In this document: piece by piece, positions 15,501-27,667 of the stretch
Layout of the letters: every line of letters starts with the position of its first letter
Numbering within the stretch: position 1 is the stretch's first letter
Source: Glandiceps talaboti
Taxonomy: Eukaryota > Hemichordata > Enteropneusta > Spengelidae
Length of the DNA: 64,000 nucleotides
Direction: 5' to 3'
NCBI RefSeq assembly: GCF_964340395.1
Contig: NC_135568.1
Coordinates: 18,518,748-18,582,747 of the forward strand
Made by a program: the position numbers and the translations under genes
Notes under the pieces: generated by a model
Seen by the model: the letters and a program-made list of their open reading frames with translations, nothing else
What the model was told of the DNA's origin: nothing
The model's database searches: none

Positions 15501-18500
15501 CTCCCCTACTGCCCCTCCCCATCATATCAACATACTCCCCTACTGCCCCTCCCCATCATATCAATATACTCCCCTACTGCCCCTCCCCATCATATCAACA
15601 TACTCCCCTACTGCCCCTCCCCATCATATCAACATACTCCCCTACTGCCCCTCCCCATCATATCAACATACTCCCCTACTGCCCCTCCCCATCATATCAA
15701 CATACTCCCCTACTGCCCCTCCCCATCATATCAACATACTCCCCTACTGCCCCTCCCCATCATATCAACATACTCCCCTACTGCCCCTCCCCATCATATC
15801 AACATACTCCCCTACTGCCCCTCCCCATCATATCAACATACTCCCCTACTGCCCCTCCCCATCATATCAACATACTCCCCTACTGCCCCTCCCCATCATA
15901 TCAACATACTCCCCTACTGCCCCTCCCCATCATATCAACATACTCCCCTACTGCCCCTCCCCATCATATCAACATACTCCCCTACTGCCCCTCCCCATCA
16001 TATCAACATACTCCCCTACTGCCCCTCCCCATCATATCAACATACTCCCCAACTGCCCCTCCCCATCATATCAACATACTCCCCTACTGCCCCTCCCCAT
16101 CATATCAACATACTCCCCTACTGCCCCTCCCCATCATATCAACATACTCCCCTACTGCCCCTCCCCATCATATCAACATACTCCCCTACTGCCCCTCCCC
16201 ATCATATCAACATACTCCCCTACTGCCCCTCCCCATCATATCAACATACTCCCCTACTGCCCCTCCCCATCATATCAACATACTCCCCTACTGCCCCTCC
16301 CCATCATATCAACATACTCCCCAACTGCCCCTCCCCATCATATCAACATACTCCCCTACTGCCCCTCCCCATCATATCAACATACTCCCCTACTGCCCCT
16401 CCCCATCATATCAACATACTCCCCAACTGCCCCTCCCCATCATATCAACATACTCCCCTACTGCCCCTCCCCATCATATCAACATACTCCCCAACTGCCC
16501 CTCCCCATCATATCAATATAATCCCCTACTGCCCCTCCCCATCATATCAACATACTCCCCTACTGCCCCTCCCCATCATATCAACATACTCCCCTACTGC
16601 CCCTCCCCATCATATCAACATACTCCCCTACTGCCCCTCCCCATCATATCAACATACTCCCCTACTGCCCCTCCCCATCATATCAACATACTCCCCTACT
16701 GCCCCTCCCCATCATATCAACATACTCCCCAACTGCCCCTCCCCATCATATCAACATACTCCCCTACTGCCCCTCCCCATCATATCAACATACTCCCCTA
16801 CTGCCCCTCCCCATCATATCAACATACTCCCCTACTGCCCCTCCCCATCATATCAACATACTCCCCTACTGCCCCTCCCCATCATATCAACATACTCCCC
16901 AACTGCCCCTCCCCATCATATCAATATACTCCCCTACTGCCCCTCCCCATCATATCAACATACTCCCCTACTGCCCCTCCCCATCATATCAACATACTCC
17001 CCTACTGCCCCTCCCCATCATATCAACATACTCCCCTACTGCCCCTCCCCATCATATCAATATACTCCCCTACTGCCCCTCCCCATCATATCAATATACT
17101 CCCCTACTGCCCCTCCCCATCATATCAACATACTCCCCAACTGCCCCTCCCCATCATATCAATATACTCCCCTACTGCCCCTCCCCATCATATCAACATA
17201 CTCCCCTACTGCCCCTCCCCATCATATCAACATACTCCCCAACTGCCCCTCCCCATCATATCAACATACTCCCCTACTGCCCCTCCCCATCATATCAATA
17301 CACTCCCCTACTGCCCCTCCCCATCATATCAACATACTCCCCTACTGCCCCTCCCCATCATATCAACATACTCCCCTACTGCCCCTCCCCATCATATCAA
17401 CATACTCCCCTACTGCCCCTCCCCATCATATCAACATACTCCCCTACTGCCCCTCCCCATCATATCAACATACTCCCCTACTGCCCCTCCCCATCATATC
17501 AACATACTCCCCTACTGCCCCTCCCCATCATATCAACATACTCCCCTACTGCCCCTCCCCATCATATCAACATACTCCCCTACTGCCCCTCCCCATCATA
17601 TCAACATACTCCCCTACTGCCCCTCCCCATCATATCAACATACTCCCCTACTGCCCCTCCCCATCATATCAACATACTCCCCTACTGCCCCTCCCCATCA
17701 TTCATCTTCATCTTCACGTTCAAAATAGATATTTACATTCGCCATTACATTAACCTATTAAAGGCAATACACAAACACCAACGAATCACTCTGCTTCCAA
17801 TTATAATAACAATGAAATATTTCCCTCATTGACGATACCTTTTCCTTCTCCACCTTACCTTACCAACTCATCTGACATACAAACTTTGCCCGCTGAAATA
17901 CTGGTTCGTTTGCCCGCCCACTCAAACATCGTGTACGAACAGCTTGTTGGCCGAATAGTTTTGTCTGCTCCACACAGCATGTAATGCGGACATTGTCAGT
18001 ACCCGCTACATCACACGTAATAGTCAAAATCAATTTCTACAGTGGCATGACCTTATCTGAACAACGACATTTGTTATTGTCCATGTTTCTTACCTATATA
18101 TTATTCAATATTCAAACATAACTATACATATACATGTATTACCTACCAAACTAGTTATAGAACATGTCATGTAAATACTTCACTGTTTCACAATCAATGG
18201 CCAAGGCCGCTCACATATATTGCGTTTTGGGGCAAAAGTTGAAAGTTTCGTAATGCTTCATCATAGATAGTTTATAAAAGAATCTAAATGGTTCCACTCT
18301 TCAGTATGAAGCGATTAATACCCATTGTATACTCTCTATTTCGGACAATACATATTATCAACACTACATATCACCACATCTCATCAGATTCGGTTTGTAT
18401 TATACATAGTAGGTATATGACCACCTAAAGTTCTCTAGTATTACCAATGACTGTTAATCTTCAATAGTAATGCCACTATACCAATGTTACGGACACTACC

Positions 18501-21500
18501 TGGCCCATTGTTATGTGTCATACGAAACGCATATAAAACTTACATTAACGTTAGCTTTTCAAAGCTTGGAAATATTACTTTAAAGGCTATAAATAACCTA
18601 AAGTTGCGTTAATAGAAGCAAAAAACTCCAGATTTACTGGTGGGAAGACCCCATTGGTCTGTCTCACCGACAGAGGTCACACATGCATTCAACCAACAAT
18701 CAGGTATACCAGCCTTTTACTGTCTAATGATATTAAACTTTTCTTAAACATTTTAACCAGTTATGAATAAAGATTAATTGCTACTTTTAGACAGATTTGA
18801 AATTACCAGGATAGTTTAAAAACTAAAAGACTCTTAAAGTCTCTCCAACCCCCCCCCCCCAATGATACAACCATTAGATGGTACTGACCTTTACTATAAT
18901 GATGCCATTTAACTTTTTAAAGAACATTTGTCAACCTTTCGTGTGAAATATAGTTCGAGGGTCATTGCCTGAAAGACTCTGAATAGCCTACAAAAATGGC
19001 TTTAAGAGTAAAAACCTCCAGAGCATCTAGGACCCCCCCCCCACATGAGGTGGACATATCACAGTCTCAAGCTCTTCCCCCTGTTTCTTACTTTCAAGAT
19101 GCTATTAAATATTTGCAAAATATTTCAACCCTATGTAGTTGCTAATTGCATGTTCATGTTGTCCTGTAAAGCTCAGAAATTATTGCCTGAAAGGCTTTAT
19201 GAGTAAAACCCTTCCAGATCTAGTACCCCCCCCCTCCATGAAATATGTACACATTCCCATCTCAAGCTTTTTTCCCCTGCCTTTTACTGTCAAGATGCTG
19301 TTAAACTCCTTATTGAATATATTCACTCTGTGTAGTCGCTAATTTAGTATGATACTATCTTATATTTAGACGTGATCAAATTGTCCACTCTGAGTAACGA
19401 TCAAATACCCGACATGTAAATATGATATATGGGGGTGTCATCATCTATAAGAATTAAGTGGCATGTTTCGGTTTTACAGGGAGGGGGGGTCAGTGACTTT
19501 CGTTGGCCCGATGGAAACCCCCCCCCCACACACACACACACACACACACCGTCCATACCGGAGAAACTGACCAGTCCATCTTTCTGCCTTGGTGATGGTA
19601 GGGGTACAACTAACGGTAATTAGAAGTTTTTACCATAACACTTTGTTTATATAATCAGCTGGTATGTATGTATGTATGTAACGTAATTAATTAATCAGCC
19701 AATACAAGAATTCATAAATCACCCAACAAACAAACAGGTACTGGAAGTTACCATAGCTAACACTAATGTCATATTTGTCTTTGTAGAATTTCAAACCACT
19801 TCATCTCACAGTTAATTTCAAACTATGTGTCGACGTCACGCAGAAGAATTTCTCGTGTTGACCTATAAAGAATGAATCCTAACGCCAGACTTTCCTCATT
19901 GCCGTAATTGTATTCTGACCCTAGCTAACCTAGAGACCAGTGTTGTAAGCGTGTTCAACTAGTGCAAGAAATCTCGGCATAATGTTGAAATATGACATGA
20001 CACCACGTGACGGCTACGATACAGTAAATACATAGGATAGTGACCAACTAAAGTCTTAACAATTGATCACATTTGTCGGATGGGCCGGGTATGTTATATA
20101 ATTAAGCTAGTTGAATGTCAAACTACAAACAGACATTTTATCATGCATTGCTATTGCTAAGTACATGTGATATCGAAATACAGTCAACAGTGACGAGTCA
20201 GCAGTTTTCGTAAAATATATTTGACAGGGGAAAGTTGTCAGAATGGGGAACTTGTTAAATGTATGGCATTTCCTGGGGAGGAAATGGAGGTGTCACGAAA
20301 AAAAGGACGTGCAAAGTGGGAGGGGGCTTCAAGAATGATGGTGGTCTGAAAGGGGTGGCAAGGAAATACTTTGCTGATGGGTTGTGACTCTTTGAACCAA
20401 ATTAAACCTCAGAAATAGTTGTATACATTGTACATTTGGAAGATTTCTAGTGGCTTTTGTTTATGTCTTACCTACTTTATAAACAATTACTAAGATCGTG
20501 AGTAAAATAACGTCACTATGTATAGTTTGATAATATAAGTCTCTAAATAGCCTCCTATATGTCCTTTCTTTTAAAACTAGTTTTCAATAATTGGAGGGAG
20601 GAATCCCCTCTCACACTCTCACCTACAACAGCCATCACGTTGATGCTGTCTCCAAATCAAGGTGGAAAGTGAAAGCCCTGCTGGCTAAGTATCTCCAAGT
20701 ATAGGTTAGAGCTCAATGAGACTTCATAAATAGATTAGGAAGGCCTCATCTATTTATGAAAAATTCTACTATGGACGTTCTTCAGTGGATTGTCACTGTT
20801 ACATTGCAATTATACATTTATCTATGGGGCATACCATATGATTATACACCAAAATGTCTGTAGCTTTCGGTGGTTGTGGGGGGATGACGAAACTCCTAGC
20901 CTTCATTTCAGGATCTTGAACAATTGGGGGGGGGGGGGCTGCAAAAAATGGTTCATCAAATATTTTCTGATCGGGCCCATTACTGTAAATTCTGCTCATT
21001 CCCTAAAGACTATCGCAAAAAACAATATTGTATATTTAATGAGATTGTGGTGTACACATCATTTTAGTACATAGTATTACAGTTAATCTTGCAAAATAGA
21101 CTTTTCCAGTACATAGCCTAAATGTTGTAGGTGAACACTTCAGTACACAGCATTACAGTAAATAATGTAAGCAAACTTTTCAGTACACATCGTCTGTAAA
21201 TACTGTTGGTAAACTTAATTACACAGCATTACAGTAAAGTAGGTGAACACTTCAGTACATAGTATTACAGTAAATACTGTAGGTGAACACTTCAGTACAC
21301 AGCATTACAGTAAATAATGTAAGCAAACTTTTCAGTACACAGCATTACAGTAAATACTGTAGGTGAACACTTCAGTACACAGTATTACAGTAAATACTGT
21401 AGGTGAACACTTCAGTACACAGTATTACAGTAAATAATGTAGTTGAACACTTCAGTACACAGTATTACAGTAAATAATGTAATTGAACTTTTCAGTACAC

Positions 21501-24476
21501 AGCATTACAGTAAATACTGTAGGTGAACACTTCAGTACACAGTATTACAGTAAATAATGTAGGTGAACACTTCAGTACACAGTATTACAGTAAATAATGT
21601 AATTGAACTTTTCAGAACACAGCATTACAGTAAATACTGTAGGTGAACACTTCAGTACACAGCATTACAGTAAATAATGTAGGTGAACACTTCAGTACAC
21701 AGCATTACAGTAAATAATGTAAGCAAACTTTTCAGTACACAGTATTACAGTAAATAATGTAGGTGAACACTTCAGTACACAGCATTACAGTAAATACTGT
21801 AGGTGAACACTTCAGTACACAGTATTACAGTAAATAATGTAGGTGAACACTTCAGTACACAGCATTACAGTAAATACTGTAAGTGAACTTTTCAATTGCA
21901 TAGCATTACTATAAATACTGTAATAGCTGCCCCCTCTTATGTCAAGCAATGAAATATGAGTGAACCCCTCTAATACCCAGCAATGAAATTTGAGTGAACC
22001 CCTCTAATACCCAGCAATGAAATTTGAGTGAACCCCCCCCCCCCCATACAAAGCAACGAAATTTAAATGAACTTCTTTGATAACAAGCAATGAAATTTGA
22101 GTGAACCGCCCCCATACCAAGCAATGACATTTGAGTGACCCCCCCCCCCATACCAAGCAATGAAATTTGAGTTAACCCCTCTAATATCAAGCAATGGTAT
22201 TTTAGTGAACCCTCCCCCCATACAAAGCAGTGAAATTAGACTGACGCCCCCCCCCCATACCAAGCAAGTAATGAAATTTGAGTGAACCCCTCTAATACCC
22301 AGCAATGAAATTTGAGTTAACCCCCCCCCCCACCAAGTGAGCCCCTCTCTAATATAGTATTGACTTATGTTATAATTCAGACATATCGACATTTGTATTT
22401 GTTTCGTTAACTGCTTGTTTGAAATAACCGTGACATCAAATAATCGAGTTTCCGGAATCAGAGCCTCATCTTCAGTCAAACGAAACTAATGATAAACGTA
22501 AGATGTCATGTGATGAAAGAAATGGACAATCCATCAAAACATTTGGCAAAGCAGCAGACTTACATCTTGTTTTGACTTTAATACCGAAGCCGTCCCCTTA
22601 CTATGCTATTAAGAAAACCATGTCACCGTACAATGCGACTTTGTTATAATAACCAGTACAGTACAGTACAGTACAGTACAGTATACAGTACAGTACAGTA
22701 CAGTACAGTATAGTATAGTATACAGTACAGTACAGTACAGTACAGTACAGTTACAGTACAGAACGAACTTTCAAATAAAAGACTAATTAAATTTGTACAC
22801 AATTTCAAAAACTGTTAGGGGCAATGATACCAACTTATAGGAAATGAATACAATATGTATTGTGTCAAATAAACTTGCATACATCTCAATACCATTGTCA
22901 AGTTAACCATTCTGATAGTTTACAAGGCCAAGGGTTAGAGATCAGTCTGCACATTGACTACAATGTAACAAGGTGAAATAAATATAAATTTACACCAACC
23001 TTGTAACAGTATTTTCCCGAAAGAGTTATTTGATGTAGAACAATTCCATCGTCTGTTTTTAAACTGGTGTTGACATTCTCCAGTACCAAGTTTTGTTCCC
23101 TTAATGACTTCTTCAACAAAATCAGGACACATGTCTTTTTGCTTGCCGGCTAATCGCCGACTTTTTTTACATATTCTGTTTCGCTCGAGATGTAGTGGGC
23201 TTCCAACAGCCCTGAAACGAGAAAAGAGAAAAGAGAAGATTTTATTCACAAAGACAAACAGATTTTGGAACACTGGTTAAACGATGACACTTTAAGATAA
23301 AAGGGGCCGGTAAGTTTATTACCACATGCTAAGTCGATTGGGAAGGCCATATAGGTTTAAACCGTACTGCTTCCACTATGGGAGTATAGACAATGTTGGC
23401 GTGAAAAAGATACGATGTACAAGAAAGAATTATTGCCTACACACATCTCTCTTGACGACTGTAGTGGGTTTATAAAGAGCTAGATGACAAGTCAACAATC
23501 AAACCAGTAATAACCCAACATATTTACGGTGGAGGGACAGCAAGTTGTCACTTCAGACTAAATCCAATAATGTTATGATAAATGACCAGCTTGTGTTAAC
23601 AGATAACCACTACGTATGGCAGCAACACACTCGTGTCTCTTTGATGAGACAGATATTGAATGAACATCGATATGATTGCACAGACAGCAATAAAATCTAC
23701 AGTATCGATTTGATCTAGGCTTTATAGTCACAATACCAATTCTAATTTTCTATTTAATTAACACTCGTGAGAATAGCTCTTCGCTCAAATGAATTTACCG
23801 AACTCTGCTTAGTCCAACTCATGACATAGTGTGTTGCATCTAATCGGATTTCATAATGCGAGCTGACAAAATTCGACACATAATAAAATGAAAGACGAGA
23901 TAGTCAGTTCTATTTTAGGACACATTCCTACTTACGTGATGTGTAATCCTCCATTTTAAGACGAGTAGCTTTATATCACTACTTAACTCAAGTACTCGTC
24001 TTTGCGATAAATGATACATGTTTACAAGTTTGGCTTGTCAGCATGACAGTGGGTCGGTTGTCAAGATTATTTCATACCCATTCATCTGCCTCTAGCCCCG
24101 AACGTAGATAGACCAAAAGTACGAAGTCACGTTCTTTGTATGCCCGATCCACGTCATACCACATAAGTTACTCTTGCTTTTAACGAGGTTTGTACCTTCA
24201 ATTTACAATCGGTGATCGTCCATTCACTGTCCCTAGTTATACACTGACTTATCTAGACTATTTATACTCTATACGAACATATTATGGATGAACGGACAAG
24301 GCTCTGGAAATTTATGTCGACTTTATTAGAGATCGACTATTAAAATACATAATGAAATCACTTAAGATACCATGAACAATAACAAACAAACTTGCTACTT
24401 ACCACCATAGACCGATTATATTGGCTGGGAACAGTAGGAGAAGAAACAGGGCGAGCATAAGTGTTCTATGTGGCAT
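12250..24476 (-). CDS. Wnt6: Wnt6 ligand gene, 5' three coding exons (last exon off the window)
   Basis: Secreted Wnt signalling ligand. It joins exons 24476-24403, 23211-23000 and 12521-12250 on the minus strand, giving 186 residues in frame with consensus GT-AG junctions and intron phases 2, 1 and 0. Residues 1-21 are a hydrophobic signal peptide. The split motif GLWWAVGSPL at the exon 1/2 junction, [37 protein letters not shown] and WEWGGC are characteristic of Wnt6 among Wnt families. Introns are 1191 bp and 10478 bp. The last intron is over 12 kb, because no CKCHG/SGSC or FHWCC exon is found between base 1 and 12249. N-glycosylation sequons are visible at NCS (exon 2) and NGT (exon 3). 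The gene is therefore cut by the window edge; it could lack its last exon, but truncation by the window is much more likely. Confidence 0.93.
12690..13165. repeat. Dispersed repeat copy A (G-run family)
   Basis: It shares with 20270-20715 an ordered set of blocks: a G-rich run, CTGAAAGGGG, a GGGAGG.. / ..CCTCCCC stretch, and near the right end GGCTAAGTATCTCCAAGTATA (13122-13142). The copies are clearly diverged and are interpreted as an old interspersed element in Wnt6 intron 2. Confidence 0.6.
13672..13748. repeat. (GTAT)n microsatellite
   Basis: Pure ATGT/GTAT tetranucleotide run of about 19 units. Confidence 0.97.
13770..15380. other. Wnt6 intron 2, single-copy stretch
   Basis: No family-level coding signal. 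Open frames at 14083-14325 and 14370-14762 have no recognisable domain and are not called as genes. Confidence 0.4.
15381..17701. repeat. 34-bp C-rich satellite, about 68 copies
   Basis: Unit core CTACTGCCCCTCCCCATC plus ATATCAACATACTCCC. The plus strand is almost free of G (one per unit); the minus strand carries GGGGAGGGG and a third GGGG run per unit. Variants are few: CAACTG for CTACTG and CAATATA for CAACATA. All three plus frames stay open because the unit has no stop in any register. The array lies in Wnt6 intron 2, so Wnt6 pre-mRNA would carry the G-rich strand. Confidence 0.98.
17702..18539. other. Wnt6 intron 2, single-copy stretch
   Basis: I see no gene or repeat structure. Confidence 0.4.
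18540..19345. repeat. Degenerate ~195-bp tandem repeat, about 4 copies
   Basis: The order 'CCTGAAAG..CT..AAG', 'AAAACCTCCAGA', C-run, 'CATCTCAAGC', 'TTTTACTGTCAAGATG.TATTAAA', 'TTGCTAATT' recurs with heavy divergence near 18627, 18826, 19011 and 19206. Each copy contains a poly-C tract at the same place. Confidence 0.65.
19518..19549. repeat. Poly-C and (CA)n
   Basis: A run of about ten C followed by eleven CA dinucleotides. Confidence 0.9.
20270..20715. repeat. Dispersed repeat copy B (G-run family)
   Basis: Second copy of the element at 12690-13165, with GTCTGAAAGGGG, GGAGGGAGGAATCCCCTC and GGCTAAGTATCTCCAAGTATA (20682-20702) in the same order and spacing. Confidence 0.6.
20860..20985. 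repeat. Dispersed G-run repeat, second family
   Basis: GGGG..CTGCAAAAAATGG and ATATTTTCTGATCGGG match, with divergence, the block at 46290-46380 (G-run, CTGCAAAAAA, ATATTTTCTCCC). Confidence 0.5.
21058..21935. repeat. 40-bp minisatellite, about 22 copies
   Basis: Unit core TTCAGTACACAGCATTACAG plus TAAATAATGTAGGTGAACAC. Two alternating variants (GGTGAACAC and AGCAAACTT or TTGAACTT) give higher-order patterning. Left copies are more degenerate. Lies in Wnt6 intron 2. Confidence 0.95.
21940..22345. repeat. ~33-36-bp minisatellite with variable C-runs, about 12 copies
   Basis: Unit core AGCAATGAAATTTGAGTGAA followed by either CCCCTCTAATACC or a C-run of 7-12 plus ATACCA. It abuts the 40-bp array. 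Confidence 0.9.
22653..22761. repeat. (CAGTA)n pentanucleotide repeat
   Basis: CAGTA units with occasional TATAGTATA interruptions, about 240 bp from Wnt6 exon 2 (on its 3' side). Confidence 0.95.
23000..23211 (-). CDS. Wnt6: Wnt6 exon 2
   Basis: The acceptor TTTCAG ends at 23212. The exon completes the Trp codon and continues [19 protein letters not shown], then [24 protein letters not shown] and FGKILLQ. The donor is G|GTTGGT at 23000/22999, phase 1. The spacing of Cys residues (ICKK, DMCP, GECQ, WNCS) matches the N-terminal Wnt cysteine pattern, and WNCS carries the conserved N-glycosylation sequon. Confidence 0.93.
23212..24402 (-). other. Wnt6 intron 1
   Basis: 1191-bp intron bounded by GTAAGT and TTTCAG; no other feature seen. 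Confidence 0.85.
24403..24476 (-). CDS. Wnt6: Wnt6 exon 1 (signal peptide)
   Basis: The ATG at 24476 sits in a good initiation context (TCACC before ATG). An in-frame TAA 15 bases upstream (24491-24489) makes this the first possible start. The 24 full codons encode [18 protein letters not shown] followed by NIIGLW, a typical hydrophobic secretory leader. The donor GTAAGT begins at 24402. The exon ends two bases into the second Trp codon of LWW (phase 2). Confidence 0.92.
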
Positions 24477-24604
24477 GGTGAGTAAATCTTACGGCTGCTA
24501 CAACACAGATGACTATGAGATCTTTCTTCGGAAGCCTCTTCTCATCCCTACGTTCTCTGTTAAGACACAAGGTGAATAAATCTGGACACTTATTTACATG
24601 TTGC

Positions 24605-24700
24605 ACTTTTGGGTTTATTTAGAAATACAACAATGTAAACAAGAAACAGTATTGTGATTGGTTAGCGGTAACTGTCTTTGTAATTGAGCCTGCCAATAGG
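24605..24700 (-). promoter_or_regulatory. Candidate Wnt6 proximal promoter
   Basis: Upstream of the Wnt6 ATG on the minus strand there is a TAAATAAA TATA-like element near 24622-24613 and a CCAAT box at 24661-24657. A second CCAAT on the other strand is at 24693-24697. Spacing to the ATG is about 140-220 bp. The assignment is tentative because such motifs are common in AT-rich DNA. Confidence 0.25.
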
Positions 24701-27660
24701 AGGAGTCGCGGGGTATAGTCTCGTTCCAATATCTGACCCTGCCCTCGAAAGTTACTGAAAGATTTGTATGAAATGGATACAGCAAAACACAGAAGCACCA
24801 CAAGTTACTCGCTGTATAGTTTGCTTACAGCGCCGAGTAGGTGAATGCAAAATAGCTGGACATGTGTACAGATTTGATATTTAGGGTATGATTCTGGTTG
24901 TTCTCCAAGTAGTTGGGGTATGACTTTGATTGTTCTCCAAGTAGTTTTTGTAACGAAATGTCCTATACCTTAAAGTTAAACGTTAACCTCAATATATTTG
25001 ATGGATTTTCACAAAATTAGTTTGATAGGAATGTTCAAACTATATGAAAAGCAAAGTTCGTTCGGCTATGTTTGAGATGTGAGGGTTAGGGTGCGAAGGT
25101 TGTGACTGGTGACTAGCTAACATAACCATATACATATGTATGTATCACGAAATTGATGACGAACACGTCCGCTTGAAACAAAGACGTACCGCGACAAGTG
25201 CCGAAAAGAACTATTCCTAACGGCCTAACGACGTCAATTTCTAAAGATCCCATGAACATGGCACTGATAAGAGCTATCTTTAATGTTTTCCGTCTAATTC
25301 ATTATATAATGCACGTGTAGTAGTCTTCTCTAGTCTTTTGATTTTAGACATGCCGCCTAGAAAAGTGGCGATAGTTTTGGGCATTGTCATGCAAATAAAT
25401 GCAACTATCTATTGTTGTGAGAGCAGTGAGGTTTGCGGTTATACAGGTACCGACGTGTGAATGATTCATTGAGTAAAAGAGACAACGTACTGCTAAAATA
25501 AACTTGAATCGACTAATTAACGTATCATCCAATTAGATCGATACCTGTGGGAACTGTATTGGTACAGAGTTAGTGTGAAGCTTTCTAATATTGTTTAAAT
25601 TGACCGACAAGGCCCACATGCAATTGTCCAATATACCAGATTCACTTCTCCAAAATCGTAACAACGCCTGTTGATATTAGTTATAAAAGATTTCGATGGT
25701 TACAAAAAGTCAATCTTATTTCCGTAATATGTTTGTCTTCATTAATACTGCTCCACCCAGCGACTTTTGTTGTCGTCCATATAATTTGCGTCTGTGTATT
25801 AACAGAGATTATTCTACCAACATAATTAAGTTCACCTTATCGCATCCTATCACACATGTCGTGCTTATGATGAAGGACCATCATGAATTGGTTTTAATCT
25901 AAACTTGTTTATTTATTTTATTTTTGTTAGAATCTACAATTAAGTATATCCACGTCCGATAAAATAACACATTGTTCAATACGGACAATGTAAAGTCACC
26001 AACTAATATTATGCCAACAATGTGTTAAGCTTTAAACTAAAGTATCTCGCAAGCTCTTTTCCAGAGCTCAGAATGAAAATAAACCCATATACTACGCTTG
26101 TCTTTAGTAGATGGTATATTTGGTGTAAAGTGGCGTTTGTTGGTAGCAGGGTTTGTTAGATTATATAGAAACACATCTTACAGGTGGCATTAAGTAGAGT
26201 TTATTCATCTTGGTACATTTATACACACTATCATCAGATATGACATGAACAAAGTCTAGAGATGTCACCAATGTTAATAACATATAAGAACGAAAAAACT
26301 CGACCTACCCGTTTAGTCGGCCAAATGGATGCCATTCACCGAATGGAATTCGTTTTATGAAACCCTTTTTTTCCCGATAAGAAACTGGTCTTGTATACGA
26401 TGTTTTAGTTTGGACGCAGTTGGTGATGGTAAAATAGTCTTTTACTCTGATTGGAAGGCATGCACCCCATCTGATCATTTGAACCAAGTCCACAACAAGT
26501 CAAACAAGTTGTAACGTATACACTCTGGGATAATTGAAAGTGGAAGAATCAGTTACAAAAAAAAACTCGATGTACTCCTATATGACACGCAATCTAGGCA
26601 TTCGACTCCACCAGTGTCGTCATGACAACGCCGCTTGGAATTAGGACCAGTTGTCCTTTGCGGTGTAACTTTTCACTGTAAGGAAATTAGGACTCTGCCT
26701 AGAGAATTCCAATTTCATTAAGAATTTTGATTGAAGTAGAGTCTGTGGTATCTTTTCTCGGTGGTGTCCCGTTCTCTTACGTCAGAAGGAAAGTACAAAT
26801 TAAAACTCCATTCGTGTAAAAGTGCGAAAAAATATGTTAGCGCTGGTGTTTTGGACGTCGGCGAGACATTTTCCTGTGACTAATAATATGATTTTGTGGA
26901 GCAATAAAAGTTGAAAGCCGTAGTCCGTATTAATGTGATGTAGATTAGCACCATTAACTCCATTGGAAAGCGTACATCGTGATGAATGCTGTGACAGCCA
27001 TCTTTCTGATTCAACAATAAGTTGTTTTTTCCAATAATAGTGACAGGATACGATTGCTGTTTGTCTGCCTTGTCAGGGAACAACTACGTGGAAGCCATTC
27101 CTTAATCAAGATTAATGCCGGCCGGAAACTTTGATTGCATATAATCTGTCACTAATACGCCGTTCGCGGTTACACACCCAGTGAAACTATAGGCCTGAAT
27201 GCAAACACACGCTCCCCACATTTCCTCCTGTGCTGGTCCTTAGTTGCTGCAAAATGCTATAGACGTTAGCCAGATACAAAACACTGGAACACGATGGCTG
27301 CTTCTTTTCCCTCTTCATCTAGATTCTCCAAGATTTCGTAGGCACTGCAGAACACACCTCCTGTTTCATCTCTCAAAGCAAACAAATTATAACAGTATTT
27401 CACTTTCAAATTTCTTGTGATTACTCGATGACATCATTAAACTGCCTATTTGATTGATGTCACCAACAGGTGATGACTTAAATAGTTCGCCACTGCGCAT
27501 GCGTTGTCACTCGTCAAATAGATACATGTCTTGCTTGTTTGGGATCATTTTCACCTTGCTATGGGAAAAAACACGGCAAACAAAATATCAGTCATTTCGT
27601 CAATATCCTCCTCAATAAATAGAAGTTATAACTTTTTCCATTGTTTTCACAGTTACCATC
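24701..27660. other. Wnt6 upstream region, single-copy
   Basis: About 3 kb of mostly unique sequence directly upstream of Wnt6, the least repetitive part of the shared Wnt6-Wnt10 interval. No gene is recognised. It would be a natural place to look for conserved enhancers. Confidence 0.4.
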
Positions 27661-27667
27661 TATGACG

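Noticed and set aside
15251-17753. Three overlapping long Pro/Ser-rich open frames
   Set aside because: The 34-bp C-rich unit has no stop in any plus frame, so all three registers stay open. No protein family.
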